Assembly (NCBI GenBank): GCA_029851415.1
Contig: CM056743.1
Span: 94,462,501 to 94,526,500 of the forward strand
Length of the DNA: 64,000 nt
Direction of reading: 5' to 3'
From: Eretmocerus hayati
Lineage: Eukaryota; Arthropoda; Insecta; Hymenoptera; Aphelinidae
Shown here: piece after piece, positions 55,238 through 64,000 of the stretch
How positions within the stretch are numbered: position 1 is the first letter of the stretch
Layout of the letters: each line of letters opens with the position of its first letter
Notes under the pieces: generated by a model
Databases searched by the model: none
What the model was told of the DNA's origin: nothing
Seen by the model: the letters and a program-made list of their open reading frames with translations, nothing else
Translations under genes and position numbers: made by a program

Positions 55238-55589
55238 GGTTTTTGGCTTGTTTTCCCTTCAGGTGTTCTGGCAAATGCCGGGGCAAGGGTTGTGATATGC
55301 AGCATTCAACATCTTCTATCACAAACCCGAAGAACAAACACCCAAGGACCCTCGAACAGATAACACCATCGAATCACGAATACTTCGAAACCCCTGGAAT
55401 CAGCAGTTGGATTGGAAGTCCTGGAGCTGCTGTTGGAGCAACGGAGATTAATTCGTTCAACAATCTCGAATATGGACCTTCATCGCGTCCTGGAACGACG
55501 GTTGGAGCCGTGATGCATCCTGGAGCCGACGTGGATGTGAGAAGATTATCCATTGCAGAGCCTAATTGACGAGGACGTCAATTGTTCGA
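55238..55589 (+). other. Gypsy-2 3' untranslated region
   Basis: About 350 bp between the pol stop and the polypurine tract. One overlapping frame runs on to 55,569 with a Gly/Ala-rich tail, but it lacks any env-like signal or transmembrane segment, so I leave it uncalled. Confidence 0.6.
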
Positions 55590-55600
55590 GGGGGGGATAG
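55589..55600 (+). other. Gypsy-2 polypurine tract
   Basis: AGGGGGGGATAG directly before the 3' LTR. Confidence 0.75.
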
Positions 55601-55821
55601 TGTTGTATCTGTACATATGTAAATATTTGACGTTCGCAACCGTTGGTATTTATCGATCGGCCGGTTGCTAGTGTGTGTTTGTTTGTGTTGTTATGTTTGA
55701 AGTTAGTCTGCTTGTGGCTGTCACGAGGATAAGACGTTCTTGTTGTGTCAAAGGAATGAAGACACGTGTTATTTTGATAATTCGGTGGCTCTAATTTATT
55801 GTGTTACGAGTGAGTGTAACA
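55601..55821 (+). repeat. Gypsy-2 3' LTR
   Basis: 221 bp. The AATAAA of the 5' LTR reads AATGAA here (two A-to-G differences in GGAATGAAGAC), so the canonical polyadenylation signal is missing from the copy that would be used for 3' end formation. Confidence 0.95.
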
Positions 55822-56095
55822 ATATTGTCTTTGTATGCGTATTGACTGGGGAGACCTCTAGAATCGATCCGGTATACGCGTATAACGGGTTGCACTCTCG
55901 CTATCAAAATTTGCTCCACATAAGTGAGATGTTCCATTACATTGGGAAGAGCTCCTGGACACATATCATTAACCGAAGAGAATTTATGTGGGTTATTTTG
56001 CATTGTTGGCAAAGATCTAAGAGCTGCTTTCGGATGAACGTTCTATCGCGGTCAGTGCAATCGTAAGCATTGCGACTCTCTTATCTTCGTCTAAA
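55822..56095 (-). pseudogene. Helitron N-terminal remnant (DUF6570-like), right of gypsy-2
   Basis: Minus-strand pieces include CTDRDRTFIRKQLLDLCQQC and, in a neighbouring frame, HLTYVEQILIARVQPVIRVY ending YAYKDNI at the ATAT duplication. The next residues lie at 50,082 on the far side of gypsy-2. This arrangement of an LIAR...P motif shortly before QD...LP is that of Helitron-associated DUF6570 regions. One frameshift is visible near 56,010. Confidence 0.8.
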
Positions 56096-56560
56096 CTCGA
56101 GTTTGAGTCCGACGAAAGTGTTCGTTGCTCTCCTGAACCCAATTGGTTTCTGCGTTGACAGATTGGGATGTCTGAGACCTGCGATGTTGTTGAAACCGAC
56201 TATGACGGCTGATAGAGCCAGGGCTTCTACGTCGTCGGCGGTCCATGGCTCAGCGGATACGTAATATTGCTTGTTAATATCAATGGCGAGCTGTATCAAA
56301 GGTACTACTCGACGCATCGATACCTTGGCGTGGAGTAGTTTCATGTTTGCAGAGACCAGTTTCGTTTATTCAGTTCGATATTCTGATAGAGAGGAAAACT
56401 CGACGCCTCCTGGCAGTGAGAGCTCTAACCACTGAATATAGAGTAGTGAATTTCGAGGCAAAGATGAGCAGAAAGAGACGCCGATAACAGCTTCAACGTA
56501 TGTTGGTAGTTTTGATTTACAATATTAATAAATTTCCAGTTCGTGGCCCTCCAATTCCTA
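56096..56560 (-). pseudogene. Unidentified minus-strand frame, possibly Helitron N-terminus
   Basis: A frame at 56,081-56,344 on the minus strand (VVPLIQLAIDINKQYYVSAE, EALALSAVIVGFNNIAG) is hydrophobic and protein-like and lies directly upstream of the Helitron piece. I cannot name it; it may be part of the same ancient element or a neighbouring one. Confidence 0.3.
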
Positions 56561-56699
56561 TGAGATTCAAGATATACATCCTTGGACGGGCATTGAAGAA
56601 GCGTAGCAAATTTGGTAGAGATCGGTTGGGTAGTTTCCTCAAGATAGCGTGCGGCAAAAAAAGTGCTCGAGGCTTCGCCCCAATGAACAGTGGATCAGT

Positions 56700-57390
56700 T
56701 TTATATATTTGTTGACAGAATTTTGATTCTCAGAAACTGTCGAATTTTTCATGATCTTCAGATCACCACGAATTTGCCACGGGTGATCCTCATACTTGAT
56801 TCCTCCCAGGAGGACTTTCATGTTGCTATAATGTTCCTTCATCACTGTTGAATGAGCGATTGGCTCTAGAGCATGGACAATCGAGTTGTGGAGTAAAACC
56901 GCCTTGATACTCCACTTGGACGAGCCTACGAGGAGTCACCAATCAGATGCCTTGTAATAATTCGTCTCCAGTTCATCCATCAGGCCTTTGACATTAGTGC
57001 AGTACACCAACGCTAGGTCCTCAGCTCACTCAAAAAATTTGCGGTTTCCTTGTCTCGATTCCTGTACAAAGTCACATTCATCTGAGGTTGGAAGGGATTC
57101 CTTTCTCTCAAAGATGACGCTAAGAACTCAGCCCCACCTTTGGCTAAACCTAAACCTCTGATTGGTTCATCACAATCGAATTGAGATATCAGACATGGTT
57201 CTTTCGCCGCTTCTCCACTCGGTTGGAAATCTTCATCACATGTGACAACACCATCACAAGAAGAACCCTCATTCTGTGATTCATTCTCTCCAACATCATT
57301 TCCAGTCCAAGTTTCACATTTCACTGCCCTGAGTTGATCTGGGATAGTTACCGTTGGAGTGAGTCGATTGACCAATTTTGTGTTCATTGT
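56700..57390 (-). pseudogene. Remnant of an uncharacterised multicopy arthropod protein
   Basis: Minus-strand frames, with stops between them, give in order GLAKGGAEFLASSLRERN, EDLALVYCTNVKGLMDEL, SSKWSIKAVLLHNSI, EPIAHSTVMKEHYSNMK and KYEDHPWQIRGDLKIM. From memory, this order of motifs (GAEFLASRL, LVYC-D--GLM, SIKAVLLHN, PIAHS, W-I-GDLK) is common in large uncharacterised families in insect and other arthropod genomes. It contains an in-frame stop after KASDW and frameshifts, so it is decayed. The function is unknown. Confidence 0.5.
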
Positions 57391-58978
57391 TGGAATTGTA
57401 ACATTCGATATTGTTCATACGAAAATAACAATCTTTCGGGCAAGTTGTTTCTCCCGAGACCGCACGGAGGACAAGTTTGATGAGTTCCCTATTCTTCTCT
57501 TCCTCCCATCGGAACTGCATAGATTTCCAAGCGCTGAAAATCATGCATGGTGACCATGGGTTATCTTAATCTTCCCTTGATCCAGAAATGCCTTTGTCTA
57601 TTTCGCAAATGTTTTTTACGATAAGTACTCGCAGATTTTTCACCTCAAATTTAGAACATATAAGACAGAAACTGTTACGATTATCACATTTGGAAATCCT
57701 GCGCTCCCTAATGACTTTCAGACCGTTCCCTTGTCAGATTAGATTCCACATCGGCCAAGTCACCAACTGACGTGGAACTGCGGTGACTGGATGACGACGA
57801 TCGCGGACCCGCTTCCTTACCCTGATCAATTACTACATGGGCTGGATGGCCACCCGTGGCTGTGTCAGAGAGGAAGAGACGAAGCGAAGAGGTTGTGCGC
57901 AAGGTGTTGGATTTGGCAGAGGATAACAAAGGGTCCCCAGCCAGCAAGTTCTCTAATATCCAGGCATAATGTTACAATTCCCAAGGATTAGTGGGGTTAG
58001 AAAGTTAACTCATGTATGGGATTTGGGAATCTACGAGTCGAAATATTTCCCTAAGATATCTGACATGGAAACCCACAGGACACGGTGTGCCTCAACGCAT
58101 TTTATTCAAAGTGAGTACTCCCTCTGACATCATTCTGGTTTCTGATTCCACATTATTGGGGCATCATTTCCTCACAGAAATTAGAATCGCGAGCTGAGCC
58201 CTTTTGAAGGAATGTCGTTTGGAACATTTTTCGACCACTTTCTGGGAACGCCCGAGTAATATGACTCATTCCTCGTTGAATATGAGCCCGAAACCAAATT
58301 TCTTTACTCCCTAACACAAGTTTTCAGGAAATGTGACCTCTTTGGGTCCTTCTGAGGCTTGTTGAGGTCGGACATGTACCTTGGAAACCCTCCAAAAATG
58401 CGAAAAACCAATGTCTTCAGGTCTCATTCAAGACTCTTTGGGTAGATTGGTCCAAAAATGTCTATTTGTACTCTTGTAAAGGTTACACACTATTTCCACA
58501 TAGGAATGGTTCTGAAACAAACCATTCTCATGTGGCAATCTTTCCATTGAGACGCTCGAAGAGTTGTTGTAACTGTAAAACAGATTTTCCTTGTGAGAAT
58601 GGGATCGGAGTGGTACGTGTTTTTGAGTCGTTTTGCACGAGATTCGGCCGTTTTCAGATTCGAACGAGTTGAAAATGGTGCTCATGAAAGCAGGAAACAG
58701 CTTGAAGTCCTCTTCTTGGATAGTTTAATAGCTTCTCTGCGCGCACTCGTTTTGTATCACCTAGAATATGAAGAGTCCAGAGTAACTCCGTCGAATGGGC
58801 CTCGTGTTCAAAGTTACAGCCCATGACATTAACATTGCCCACATAGGCCCATGTTGAAAAGTGATATATATATATATATATATATACTGAGAACGCTAAC
58901 ATTTTCGCTGGTAGCTCTGGACAGAAGGACCACTTGACGAAGTTACTCTGATTTCTTCATATTCTAGGTGACACAAAA
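57391..58978. other. Unassigned, with a short (TA)n at about 58,862-58,886
   Basis: No gene is supported. The TA run is the only simple repeat noted. Confidence 0.35.
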
Positions 58979-60375
58979 CTTTTATTTTTTTATTTTATTT
59001 CCATTTTTCCAATTATACACGGTCAACTGACCTTTGACATAGAAATAAAAAATTTTGTGCAAGGTGGAACAAAGTGAATACTTAGAAACTAGATAATAAC
59101 AAAGCAGTTTTTTATCAGTGAGGGAGGAAAAATCAGTACTATCATCGGAAAAAAATAGGCTGTGTACCGACGAAAATAAATCCATAAGTAAATGAGAAAT
59201 CAACTCAAAAATCCATTTTCTCTCCACTCTCATGCAAATGTAGTCGATTGAATACAAGAAGTTCATTTTTACAGGCTAGTTTGAAATTACAAATAGGTGT
59301 AATTCTTGGATCCAGCCAATTTATAGAGTAGAGAAAGTCACTGTTATCATTAGCAATTTTGCAGCCTCTCATAATAGATGATGTATGATTATAGTTTTTC
59401 ATGTCTATTTTGGAAAATTTGATATTACTCTTCAACCTAGGATTTGGTACTCGGATAGCAAGCCTATCTATTAGATCACTTGAATCTGTATAACCACATA
59501 AAATCTTGTATATGAAGATTAAATCTTGGTGACTCGATTGTGATTCTAAAGAATTTATTGGAAACAGCAATCGAAGTGCAATCATGAGAGAATAGGTGCA
59601 TTGGAGAATTTGTTCAGTGCGATAAGAATCTCGAGAATTTATGTTGTACAACTTCAAGGCTGTGAATAGCATTTTTGTAGGAAGGGACCCATCTGGTTGA
59701 GGCATACATAATTTGCGACCTAACAAAGGCATGATAAAGAGTGCGCAGAGTTTCCGGGTTCTTAAACATATTTCCTTCCCTATGGATGATGGCAAGCATT
59801 CTCATCGATTTACTTTTTACATATTTCCTGTGCTCTTCAAAAGACAACATAGGATCCATGATGACACCAAGATCCTTGATTTGTTTTACCCTATCGAGAA
59901 CATGATTATTTATAGAGTATGGATACTTAATTTCAGGCTCAATTCTTTTCGTGAAAGACATTGTGAAGCATTAATCCAAGTTGAAACTCTGACAGTTTAC
60001 ATTGATCCACTCACTAACCGAGTCAGCATCTTTCGGAAGCAATCTAGCATCTTCAACAGTCCTGATACTTTCAAAAAGTTTGAGGTCATCAGCAAAAAGA
60101 AGGATTTGCGAATGCTTTACAATTTTTACAACATCATCTATGAACAAGTTGAAAAAAAGAATACCGAGATGCAAACCTTGAGAAACGCCCGATTTTACTT
60201 CAAAGACATCTGATGATCTACCATTGATTCTTACGGCTTGCCTGCGCTCAGTTAAGAGAGATTCAACCCACTTAAGTAGCATACCGCCAAGACCATAGTT
60301 ATGTAATTTGGACAGCAAAATCTCATGATTTACGGTATCAAAGGCCTTCACCATGTCAGTTGCAACGTCGTATTT
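58979..60375 (-). mobile_element. 5'-truncated LINE (Jockey/CR1-like)
   Basis: On the minus strand the element starts inside the reverse transcriptase (ATDMVKAFDTVNHEILL, about 60,360) and runs through SGVSQGLHLGILFF and the active-site LLFADDLKLF (about 60,090) to a C-terminal region (MYASTRWVPSYKNAIHSLE, LIFIYKILCGYTDSSDLI) with its stop at 59,205. At least two frameshifts break it, near 59,965 and near 59,700. The 3' end is A-rich (AAAATAAAATAAAAAAATAA complementing about 58,981-59,000). 5' truncation with an A-rich tail is typical of target-primed insertion. It is inactive. Confidence 0.88.
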
Positions 60376-61107
60376 TTAATAAATCCTAAAGAGAGAGTAT
60401 GAATTTTCACTCTGCAGCAGCCTGGCGGTGAGACCTACCTTGCATGATGCTGGTTGACGGAAGTTTTCTCTGCCTTGATAATTCTCTCGTTCAAATCAAA
60501 ATACGCTGCTAAATGCTATTAGCAGAATGCTTTCTCACGTCGAAATGTGCTTAGCTTTTTAGACCAAAAAATTATAATTCCGAAATTACTCATCAAAATC
60601 ACCAATCGTTTCCACAAATTTTATACATACCTTTCACATTTCCAGTACCAATCTAAATCTTCTTATCAATACTCCAATCAATTCAATTCTTTTACCGATT
60701 CATTTCCAATTTTTCATTCGTAACTTATTCATATTCCACAATCATTACTCACATATCTATCATATTAATTTTCATCGCAATAATACTCTATTTCAAAAAA
60801 ATAATATGTATTCCCATTCATCTTTGTTTTACAAACGTGAAAAATAATTATTCACAATTATCATCAACGTATTCCTTTATTTTCGTTCTAATTTCTTCCA
60901 TCACGTTTCGTCAAAAATTACAAATTCTCTCATCTTACTTCCATAATCGATCAATCATAGTACTTATACACAAACTCTTACTCTTCATGGATATTCTTCT
61001 ATTATACCATTTTTCATCATCTTCCATAAATGATTTCTCATCAATTCAGGATTTCTATTGTACCTAGCACATCCTGGATCTTTTTTCAAACACAAAATTA
61101 TAGCATT
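60376..61107. other. AT-rich unassigned DNA
   Basis: Very AT-rich with no feature I can support. Confidence 0.35.
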
Positions 61108-61650
61108 TGCAGTCTATTAAACAGTTTTCGATTGATGAGTATCCGAAAATAAAAATGTCAAAATTTTCCAAAAATCGATTATTTTATATTCAAATATCTT
61201 TTCTCAAAATCAACAAATCAAATTTTGGGTCACTTAAACAACCATTTTTTCATCATTTTCCGTCAATTGGTTAATGTGGAATTTTCATTCATATCTATCT
61301 CTACCAATTAAATCATGAATCTTCTATCAATGGAAAAAAAATCATGTACTTTTTTTTTCCCATACAGTTTAACGTAATTTCGTATCAACCAATCGATCAA
61401 GGATGGCCAGATTAACTTTTTATTAGGTCACCCCAACTTCCCTTATGAAGTTTTTCTAGACATAAATTCTAAAAACTCCTAATAATTTCTTGAAAATTTT
61501 AACATTTTATTTTCCGATACTCATTGATCGAGAACTGTTCAATAGATTGGGCTATAAATCCTTTCAGCACATCTTTACATGGTGCTCTACCACTCACATG
61601 AATTTCGGAAAGATCGGTCGAAAGGCTGAGGAGAAACCGGGGACGAAGAA
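61108..61650. mobile_element. Partial copy of a palindromic element
   Basis: Starts inside one terminal repeat (CTATTAAACAGTTTTCGATT), continues through a 310-bp core and enters the opposite terminal repeat (GAACTGTTCAATAGATTGGG) before ending near 61,650. Compared with the full copy to its right, the core lies in the opposite orientation. Confidence 0.7.
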
Positions 61651-61709
61651 TAATAGAATTTATTCCATGACAACAGATTTCAAACATATTTTACAATTGA
61701 GATGATTTG

Positions 61710-62702
61710 TTCATTCTAAAAATCTTGAAGGATAGAGAATCGGCTTCGTACATTTTGTTCCTCTCGCCGATATCTATCTATTGTAAGTCACGGTTTTCTC
61801 TCCAGTCTTATCCCTGGTCCTCCACGAATTTAACTTTCTCTGTCGTTGTCTGTGTCCGTCTGTGTGTGTGTCTGTGCAACTTCATTTTTCGTCAACGGTT
61901 TCTCCACAGCGTTTCGACCGATCTACTCCAAATTCATGTGAGTGGTAGAGCACCATGTGAAGATGTGTTGAAAGGATTTATAGCCCAATCTATTAGACAG
62001 TTCTCGATTATTGAGTATCGGAAAATAAAAATGTTAAAATTTTCAAGGAATTATTACGAGTTTTTAGAATTTATGTCTAGAAGAACTTTATAAGGGAAGT
62101 TGAGGTGACCTAATAAAATGTTAATCTGGCCATCCTTGATCGATTGGTTAATACGGAAGTACGTTAAACTGTATGGGAAAAGAAATGTACTTGATTTCTT
62201 TTTCATTGATAGAAGATTCATGATTGAATTGGTAGAGATAGATATGAATGAAAATTCCACATCAACCAATTGACGGAAAATGATGAAAAAATGGTTGTTT
62301 AAGTGACCCAAAATTTGATTTGTTGATTTTGAGAAAAGATATTTGAATATAAAATAATCGATTTTTGGAAAATTTTGACATTTTTATTTTCGGATACTCA
62401 TTAATCGAGAACTGTTCAATAGATTGGGCTATTAATCCTTTCAGCACATCTTCACATGGTGCTCTACCACTCACATAAATTTGAGAAAGATCGGTCGAAA
62501 CGCTGAGGAGAAACCGTTGACGAAAAATGAAGTTGCACAGACACACACACGGACGGACACAGACAACGACAGAGGAAGTTAAATTCGTGGAGGACCAGGG
62601 AGAAGCCTGGAGGAAAAACCGTGACTTACAATAGATAGATATTGGCGAGAGGAACAAAATGTACGAAGCCGATTCGCTATGAGTGAAGATTTTTAGAATG
62701 AA
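61710..62702. mobile_element. Full palindromic element (993 bp, about 335-bp inverted arms)
   Basis: The arms 61,710-62,045 and 62,357-62,702 pair from TTCATTCTAAAAATCTT at the ends, through GAATCGGCTTCGTACATTTT and a GTCTGTG-rich stretch, to CAAAATTTTC. The core of about 310 bp is also present, inverted, in the partial copy at the left. No coding sequence is convincing. It resembles a MITE or fold-back; no target duplication could be fixed. Confidence 0.75.
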
Positions 62703-64000
62703 AAATTAATTTGAGTGAAAAAATTGAGCAAAAATGTCTTGTCACGAATACAACCCTTTCTCTTTGAGAACGCAAAAATAAAAGGGTGCATTTGTTCGTT
62801 CAAATTAATGATGGATTGATAATGAGCACAAAATCATCAATTAAAAAATCAAACAAGAAAATCATTCAGAATGGCCAATAGATTATTTTATGGATTGGAG
62901 AAAAAAATAAGACTTGCTCAAATAATGCTTAATGAAATAATAAGGATTCATTGCGAGCACCGTTATTTTATTTTATAAAATAAAATATATAATCAGGAAA
63001 AATAATTATTCAAATAATTGGGTCACTCACTAAGGTGAGGGTTATATCAGGGTCTATAAATAACGAGGCTTGGTGAATGCGTTTTGCATTGACTGGTTTT
63101 ATTTATATTACACACAATTAAATTCGATGAATAATAAATTCAAAAATAACACACTTTTCATCACTGCTCTAGTATTTATGGAATGAAGGTGAAAAATGAT
63201 AAATTTACAATGAAAATTAGGAAAATCTAACTCAATTAATATCAAACTGTAATTATGAATCACTGGATCAAGTTGTAAAACATATCGTTGCCAGATGGGA
63301 CGGAAAATCCTGGAAAACTCGACACTACTGATTTTCAAACCAAAAGGTTGGTTTTGGTGTGCACGAGACACTACAAGTTGCAACGCGCGTGTATCCGAAG
63401 AGTACATAAAGGTAAATACTGACTACGTTATTTTTCTTCATAAGCCCACTAGCTTCCCCATACGTTGGGAAATCTACGATTTATCCGCAAAATTCCTGGT
63501 CGGAAGAACACACGGGACTAATAAAGGAAATGCGCGGGTCTTTCACTTGCGCGTCGTGTTATTCCTGAAAACAGCGTGCGAGAAGGTGCACAAATATTTT
63601 CATGAACTACGGCAGCTCTGCTCGGCGCCACTGTGAGCTTATATGTGCACATGTGCTATGAGCGAGCGTCTCTACCAAATGAGAAATTTGGAGATATTTT
63701 CGCCGTTAGAGCATTAAAATGGAATGTGAAAATTAGCTGGATCCCCTTTTGCAAGCTCCAATATAGAAGGCTTCAAAATGGCGGATCTGTCTCCTCTAGG
63801 CCTACTAGGGATGCAGCTTTTTTCACAGGAGAGAGAAAGGATGTGAAGGATTTTATCTCTTTGCTATCTCTCTAGCTACTTTGCTATCTAGCCGCAGGCA
63901 TCGATAGATTTTGCTGCAACGAGTCTCCTCTGATTGAGAGAATCAGGGATGAGCTATGAGATAGGATAGGAAAATTGAGTCTGGTTGATTTTATGCTGCA
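62703..64000. other. Unassigned right flank
   Basis: AT-rich to about 63,280, then more balanced. No gene, RNA or repeat is supported. Confidence 0.3.

Larger units (their letters stand above)
50083..55821 (+). mobile_element. Gypsy-2: young, nearly complete Ty3/gypsy retrotransposon
   Basis: 5,739 bp with two 221-bp LTRs (TGTTGTATC...GTGTAACA) flanked by ATAT (50,079-50,082 and 55,822-55,825). The LTRs differ at only two positions, so insertion is very recent. It contains a primer-binding site like that for tRNA-Pro, gag, protease, and reverse transcriptase-RNase H-integrase in three frames, each shifted -1 from the one before, and a polypurine tract. No env-like frame is evident. The element interrupts the Helitron protein frame, which reads through on either side of the duplication. 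Confidence 0.95.

Noticed and set aside
55042..55569. 175-codon frame at the end of gypsy-2, considered as env
   Set aside because: It mostly overlaps integrase in another frame and has no signal peptide, cleavage site or membrane segment.
60837..61067. Hydrophobic frame as a membrane protein
   Set aside because: Phe/Ile/Ser-rich reading of extremely AT-rich DNA, with no start context or homology.

Overview
This is a eukaryotic, very probably insect, intergenic or heterochromatin-like window. It is AT-rich, has introns of about 70 bp, contains no bacterial-type gene order, and is dominated by transposable elements of families common in arthropods (BEL/Pao, Ty3/gypsy, Tigger/pogo, Helitron, a 5'-truncated LINE and several MITEs), set among four tandem-repeat families. 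I cannot place the species. Almost every long reading frame belongs to a mobile element; the only possible host exons are short and lie at 0.9-2.8 kb and near 6.6 kb.

Layout. 0-8.2 kb: two or three candidate exons, one of them interrupted by a 324-bp palindromic MITE, then unassigned DNA. 8.2-25 kb: a long satellite domain. Satellite 1 (about 165 bp, three 55-bp subunits, each with a short dyad) runs from 8.2 to 14.7 kb and is broken by a 2.1-kb insertion with a 4-bp target duplication. Satellite 2 (about 248 bp) follows and is split by an apparently intact Tigger/pogo transposon (15,563-17,974, TA duplication) and by a BEL/Pao LTR retrotransposon (18,550-24,204, CACGC duplication) that has lost its reverse transcriptase. 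25.9-26.7 kb: a 102-bp satellite made of small palindromes. 28-31.9 kb: a 3.9-kb fold-back structure with a tRNA-like segment in each arm. 32.5-39.6 kb: two inverted blocks of a 178-bp repeat (higher order three subunits, about 535 bp) flanking a 2.7-kb spacer that holds a small acidic reading frame. 40.7-43.4 kb: a Transib-like MITE, a 1.07-kb fold-back and a TA-flanked MITE. 44.8-58 kb: nested elements. A decayed Helitron on the minus strand is interrupted by a very young Ty3/gypsy element (50,083-55,821) and adjoins a degraded second gypsy element (about 45.0-48.6 kb). 59-60.4 kb: a 5'-truncated LINE. 61.1-62.7 kb: one full and one partial copy of a palindromic element.

How it fits together. 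Two insertions inside satellites and one inside a Helitron reading frame leave clean target duplications, so relative ages can be read: satellite and Helitron are older; Tigger, BEL and gypsy-2 are later. The most mechanistically interesting signals are a complete -1 frameshift cassette in gypsy-2 (slippery G GGA AAC, 8-nt spacer, predicted H-type pseudoknot), a PCNA-binding-type motif at the end of the Tigger transposase, RSS-like CACAGTG ends on a Transib-type MITE, and the recurrent construction of four unrelated-looking satellites from short dyads or three-subunit higher-order repeats. All calls are by eye; no database search or folding program was run.
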